Positions 5,460 to 8,083 of a DNA stretch of 8,083 nucleotides are shown piece by piece; the stretch's first letter is position 1, and each line of letters starts with the position of its first letter. Where the stretch lies: contig JAUYAJ010000693.1 in assembly GCA_030693565.1 (NCBI GenBank), forward strand, positions 1 to 8,083, written 5' to 3'. Source of the stretch: Rubrivivax sp. GTDB lineage: Bacteria > Pseudomonadota > Gammaproteobacteria > Burkholderiales > Burkholderiaceae_C. The notes beneath the pieces were generated by a model. The model made no database searches. It worked only from the letters and a program-made list of their open reading frames with translations, and was not told the DNA's origin. A program made the translations under genes and the position numbers.

Positions 5460-6208
5460 GCCGCGGCGTCAGCCGCCGGCGCCTGCCAGCGGCCGTCCAC
5501 CAACACCTGGTGCGGCCCGAACTGCACCTTGTAGGCCATCTTGGGCGTCTGCGCGATCCAGTAGCCCAGGTAGACATGGGGGAGCTTGAGCCGCTTGGTC
5601 TGCTCGATCTGCCAGAGCACGCTGTAGGTGCCGTAGCTCTTGCCGTCTTCGGGCTCGTAGAAGGTGTAGACGGCCGAGATGCCGTCGTTGAGCACGTCCA
5701 GGATGGCCACCATCTTCAGCACACCTGGGGCGCCGTCGACGCCGGGCTCGCGGAACTCGACCATGCGCGAGTTGACCCGGCTTTGCAGCAGGAACTGGGT
5801 GTACTGGTCGACGCTGTCGTGGTCAATGCCGCCGCCGCTGTGGCGGCCCGACTGGTAACGCAGGTAGAGCTGGTAATGCTCGGGCACGAAGCCCAGCCGC
5901 AGCACGCGCGCTTTCAGCTCGCCATGGGCTTTGAGCGCGCGCTTCTGGCTGCGTGTGGGCACGAAGGTCTGGACCGGCACGCGCAGCGGCACGCAGGCGC
6001 GGCAGCCGTCACAGTAAGGCCGGTAGGTGAACATGCCGCTGCGCCGAAAGCCGTTGGCGACCAGGCCGGAATAGGCGTCGGCATGGATCAGGTGGCTGGG
6101 CGTGGCCACCTGCGAGCGCGCCTGCCGGTCCGGCAGGTAGCTGCAGGGGTAAGGCGCAGTGGCGTAAAACTGCAGGGACGAGAGCGGCAGCTCTTTCGGG
6201 TGCGTCAC
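5456..6208 (-). CDS. bpt: Aspartate/glutamate leucyltransferase (bacterial protein transferase, ATE family)
   Basis: Transfers leucine from Leu-tRNA to proteins bearing N-terminal Asp or Glu (or oxidised residues in some members), creating a primary N-degron recognised by ClpS and degraded by ClpAP. The 250-residue product is of normal family length and ends in an Ala-rich tail. Landmarks: PCSYLPDRQ (21-29) with Cys22; the Cys cluster YCDGCRACVPLR (65-76; Cys66, 69, 72); FRRSGMFTYRP (54-64); LYLRYQSGRHSGGG (114-127); GTYSVLWQI (193-201) and YLGYWI (213-218). I chose GTG at 6208 because the family N-terminus begins there and GAGGGA lies 9 nt upstream; the longer frame to 6364 overlaps aat and has no family content. 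It is the last gene of the operon, 40 nt after aat, and its TAG overlaps the opposing gene's stop. Bacterial Bpt prefers leucine; arginine transfer as in eukaryotic ATE1 is the alternative. Confidence 0.95.
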   Translation of the reverse strand: MTHPKELPLSSLQFYATAPYPCSYLPDRQARSQVATPSHLIHADAYSGLVANGFRRSGMFTYRPYCDGCRACVPLRVPVQTFVPTRSQKRALKAHGELKARVLRLGFVPEHYQLYLRYQSGRHSGGGIDHDSVDQYTQFLLQSRVNSRMVEFREPGVDGAPGVLKMVAILDVLNDGISAVYTFYEPEDGKSYGTYSVLWQIEQTKRLKLPHVYLGYWIAQTPKMAYKVQFGPHQVLVDGRWQAPAADAAA

Positions 6209-6217
6209 GCGGAATCT

Positions 6218-6223
6218 TCCCTC
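6218..6223 (-). promoter_or_regulatory. Ribosome binding site of bpt
   Basis: GAGGGA on the minus strand, 9 nt before the GTG start at 6208, in the 40-nt aat-bpt spacer. It supports the GTG start over the longer open frame. Confidence 0.65.
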
Positions 6224-6248
6224 GGCTCGATCGGGCTGGCCGGCTGCG

Positions 6249-6980
6249 TCACAGCGCCAAGCCCTCCCACAGCGCGGCATCATAGGTCCAATCAGTGACC
6301 TCGCCAGCCCCGAGAGTGAGGGACAGATGCTGCTCAAAGGCCTGGCGCGTGATCTCTCTCGCACCCAGCGACGCCAGGTGGCCGGTGTTTTGCTGGCAGT
6401 CGATCAAGGTGATGCCGCTGGCTCGGCAGCGCGCCACCAGCGCCGCCAGCGCAATCTTCGACGCGTCGGGCTGGCGCGAGAACATCGACTCGCCGAAGAA
6501 CATGCGGCCGATGCCCACGCCGTAAAGGCCGCCGACCAGTTCGCCGTCGACCCAGGTCTCGACGCTGTGCACGCGCCCGGCCTGATGCCAGGCGCCATAG
6601 GCGTCGATGATGTCGTTGCTGATCCAGGTGCCGTCCTGTCCGGCGCGCGGCGCCTGCGAGCAGGCCTGGATGACCTGGCGAAAAGCGCTGTCGATGCGGA
6701 TTTCGCAGCCCGGACTGCGGATGAAGCGGCGCAGCGTCTTGCGCAGCGTGTGCGAGAGCCGAAACTCGGCCACCGGCAACACCATGCGCGGGTCCGGGCT
6801 CCACCACAGCACCGGCTGGCCCGGGCTGTACCAGGGAAAGATGCCTTTGCGGTAAGCCTCGTCCAGCCGCGCCGGCGTCACCTGGCCGCCGGCAGCCACC
6901 AGGCCCGGCGCGTCGCTGTCCGCGCCCAGCGCCATCGCCGTCGGCGGCAGCGGCACGCCGTCTTCGATCCAGTTCAGCAT
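6249..6980 (-). CDS. aat: Leucyl/phenylalanyl-tRNA-protein transferase
   Basis: Attaches Leu or Phe from aminoacyl-tRNA to proteins with N-terminal Lys or Arg, making them ClpS/ClpAP substrates (N-end rule); cytoplasmic. The 243-residue product is full length. Motifs in order: LVAAGGQVTPARL (27-39), YRKGIFPWYSPG (43-54), WWSPDPRMVLP (59-69), TWIS (118-121), HSVETW (138-143), GGLYGV (150-155), FFGESMFSR (161-169), LIDCQ (192-196) and HLASLGA (201-207). Glu164 and Asp194 align with E156 and D186 of E. coli Aat (as recalled), the residues tied to catalysis. The ATG at 6980 is supported by GAGG 8 nt upstream and by the family N-terminus; the frame remains open to 7166 but that part is antisense-free overlap with the peptidase gene in another frame. 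It starts 10 nt after the peptidase stop and is followed 40 nt later by bpt, so all three are likely co-transcribed. Confidence 0.96.
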   Translation of the reverse strand: MLNWIEDGVPLPPTAMALGADSDAPGLVAAGGQVTPARLDEAYRKGIFPWYSPGQPVLWWSPDPRMVLPVAEFRLSHTLRKTLRRFIRSPGCEIRIDSAFRQVIQACSQAPRAGQDGTWISNDIIDAYGAWHQAGRVHSVETWVDGELVGGLYGVGIGRMFFGESMFSRQPDASKIALAALVARCRASGITLIDCQQNTGHLASLGAREITRQAFEQHLSLTLGAGEVTDWTYDAALWEGLAL

Positions 6981-6988
6981 GGCCCGCG

Positions 6989-6992
6989 CCTC
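6989..6992 (-). promoter_or_regulatory. Ribosome binding site of aat overlapping the peptidase stop
   Basis: On the minus strand TGAGG contains both the stop codon of the peptidase gene (TGA, 6993-6991) and the GAGG ribosome site of aat, 8 nt before its ATG. Ribosomes terminating on the peptidase message would sit on the aat initiation region, implying translational coupling. Confidence 0.6.
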
Positions 6993-8083
6993 AGCGGCCG
7001 GCCAGCCGCTGCCACAGAAAGGTGTATTCCAGCGCCAGCTTGTGGGCGAGCTGGCCGTTGTCGGCGGCGCCGCCGTGGCCGCCTTCGATGTTTTCCCAGT
7101 ACAGCGGCGCATGGCCTTGCTCGAGCATTCGCGCCACCATCTTGCGCGCGTGGCCGGGGTGCACACGGTCGTCGCGCGTCGAGGTCGTGAACAGGCTGGC
7201 TGGCAGCTTGTGCTGGGCGCTGACCTTCTGGTAGGGGCTGTATTGGCTGATGAAAGCCCAGTCTTCGGCGCGGTCGGGGTCGCCGTATTCGGCCATCCAC
7301 GACGCCCCGGCCAGCAGCCGGTGGTAGCGCTTCATGTCGAGCAGTGGCACCGAGCAGACGACGGCGTTGAAGAGTTCGGGCCGCTGCAGCATCACCGCGC
7401 CGACCAGCAAGCCGCCGTTGCTGCCGCCTTCAATGCCCAGGTGGCGCGGCTGCGTGATCCGGCGCGCGATCAGGTCTTCGGCGACGGCAGCAAAGTCGTC
7501 GAAGCTGCGCTGGCGGTTGGATTTGAGCGCCGCCTGGTGCCAGGCCGGACCGAACTCGCCGCCGCCGCGGATGTTGGCCACAACAAAGACGCCGCCACGC
7601 GCCGTCCAGGCCCGGCCCACGCTGCCCGAGTAAGAAGGCTGCATCGAGACCTCGAAGCCGCCATAACCGTAAAGCAAAGTCGGGTTGTTGCCGCTGGCGC
7701 TGGCGCCGCGCGGCCAGACGACGAAATAGGGCACGCGGGTGCCGTCTTTCGAGCGCGCGAACAGTTGCTCCACGCGCATGCCGGCGGCGTCGTAGAAGCT
7801 CGGGCGCGACTTCAGCACTTCGCGTTCATTGCTGCCGCTGCGGCCGATCAGCAAGGTGTCGGGGGTCAGGAAGTCGGTGTAGTTCAGCAGCAACTGCTCG
7901 GCCAGCGCGTCGTCGGCGAGCAGCGGGTCGTGCAGCGCCGTCACCGACAAGCTGCCGGGGAAGGGCGCATCGACCTCGCGCCGCTGCCAGGCCGCAGCCC
8001 CAGGCGTCAGTTCCTCGAGCCGGCTGGCAACGTTGTCGAGCAGGCTCAGCACCAGCGTGGAGCGCGTGGCGGTGAATCCCGCC
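6991..8083 (-). CDS. Prolyl oligopeptidase family (S9A) serine peptidase, N-terminus outside window
   Basis: Partial gene: the frame is open to the window edge and reads through the GTG at 8052, which is an internal Val. The visible 364 or so residues hold the end of the beta-propeller and the whole alpha/beta-hydrolase domain. Counting from the codon at 8052-8050: LLYGYGGFEVSM (126-137), NIRGGGEFG (160-168), nucleophile Ser211 in GGSNGG (209-214; codon at 7422-7420), acid Asp294 (or 295) in STRDDRV (291-297) with the Arg typical of proline-specific S9A enzymes, and His326 in EGGHGG (323-328). The catalytic triad is therefore complete. Family members cleave short peptides (roughly under 30 residues), usually after Pro; oligopeptidase B (after Arg/Lys) is the related alternative, but the GGSNGG and DDRV contexts fit prolyl oligopeptidase. 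Whether the enzyme is exported cannot be judged because the N-terminus is missing. It is followed 10 nt later by aat in the same direction. Confidence 0.94.
   Translation of the reverse strand, partial: AGFTATRSTLVLSLLDNVASRLEELTPGAAAWQRREVDAPFPGSLSVTALHDPLLADDALAEQLLLNYTDFLTPDTLLIGRSGSNEREVLKSRPSFYDAAGMRVEQLFARSKDGTRVPYFVVWPRGASASGNNPTLLYGYGGFEVSMQPSYSGSVGRAWTARGGVFVVANIRGGGEFGPAWHQAALKSNRQRSFDDFAAVAEDLIARRITQPRHLGIEGGSNGGLLVGAVMLQRPELFNAVVCSVPLLDMKRYHRLLAGASWMAEYGDPDRAEDWAFISQYSPYQKVSAQHKLPASLFTTSTRDDRVHPGHARKMVARMLEQGHAPLYWENIEGGHGGAADNGQLAHKLALEYTFLWQRLAGR

Noticed and set aside
5463..5476. GCGGC-GTCA-GCCGC hairpin as a terminator for the plus-strand operon
   Set aside because: No U-tract follows, and the stem is explained by the Ala-rich C-terminal codons of bpt.
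6209..6364. N-terminal extension of bpt to 6364
   Set aside because: The extra 52 codons overlap the 3' end of aat, show no Bpt resemblance, and GTG 6208 has a ribosome site.
6981..7166. N-terminal extension of aat to 7166
   Set aside because: Lies out of frame within the peptidase gene's catalytic region; ATG 6980 matches the family N-terminus.

Overview
The window is high-GC, gene-dense DNA with short intergenic gaps and many stop/start overlaps. Gene content and style fit a betaproteobacterium of the order Burkholderiales (Rubrivivax/Ideonella/Leptothrix-like). This is inferred from composition, from protein resemblance and from the presence of both N-end-rule transferases (Aat and Bpt) side by side; no rRNA or other taxonomic marker is present. 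I see no tRNA, rRNA, CRISPR array, insertion sequence or prophage gene.

Left block (1-2366, minus strand). Three tightly packed genes are read right to left: a small ABM/IsdG-fold protein (2366 to 1974), a cobalamin-binding protein with a CarH-like B12 module but no DNA-binding domain (1987 to 902), and a soluble histidine kinase with no recognisable sensor domain (900 to 1). The first pair overlaps by 14 nt and the second is separated by 1 nt, so they look like one translationally coupled operon. The plausible reading is a light- or B12-sensing (possibly also heme-linked) signalling module in which the B12 protein is the sensor and the kinase the output. No response regulator is inside the window. 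This is the most novel part.

Centre (2367-2664). About 300 nt of non-coding DNA separates the minus-strand operon from a divergent plus-strand operon. It contains an AT-richer patch with a short inverted repeat next to the ABM gene, and a pair of mutually exclusive small hairpins.

Right-of-centre (2665-5459, plus strand). An alpha-methylacyl-CoA racemase-type family III CoA-transferase is coupled through an ATGA overlap to a two-enzyme fusion: an N-terminal Nudix hydrolase of the CoA-diphosphatase/NUDT19 type and a C-terminal LACTB2-like metallo-beta-lactamase-fold hydrolase. Together they suggest acyl-CoA/CoA metabolism.

Right block (5456-8083, minus strand). An S9A prolyl-oligopeptidase-like serine peptidase (its N-terminus lies beyond the window), leucyl/phenylalanyl-tRNA-protein transferase (aat) and aspartate/glutamate leucyltransferase (bpt) are read right to left with gaps of 10 and 40 nt. 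Aat and Bpt add N-degron residues that target proteins to ClpS/ClpAP; a peptidase upstream fits a protein-turnover theme. This operon collides tail to tail with the Nudix-MBL gene, sharing the four bases CTAG that hold both stop codons.
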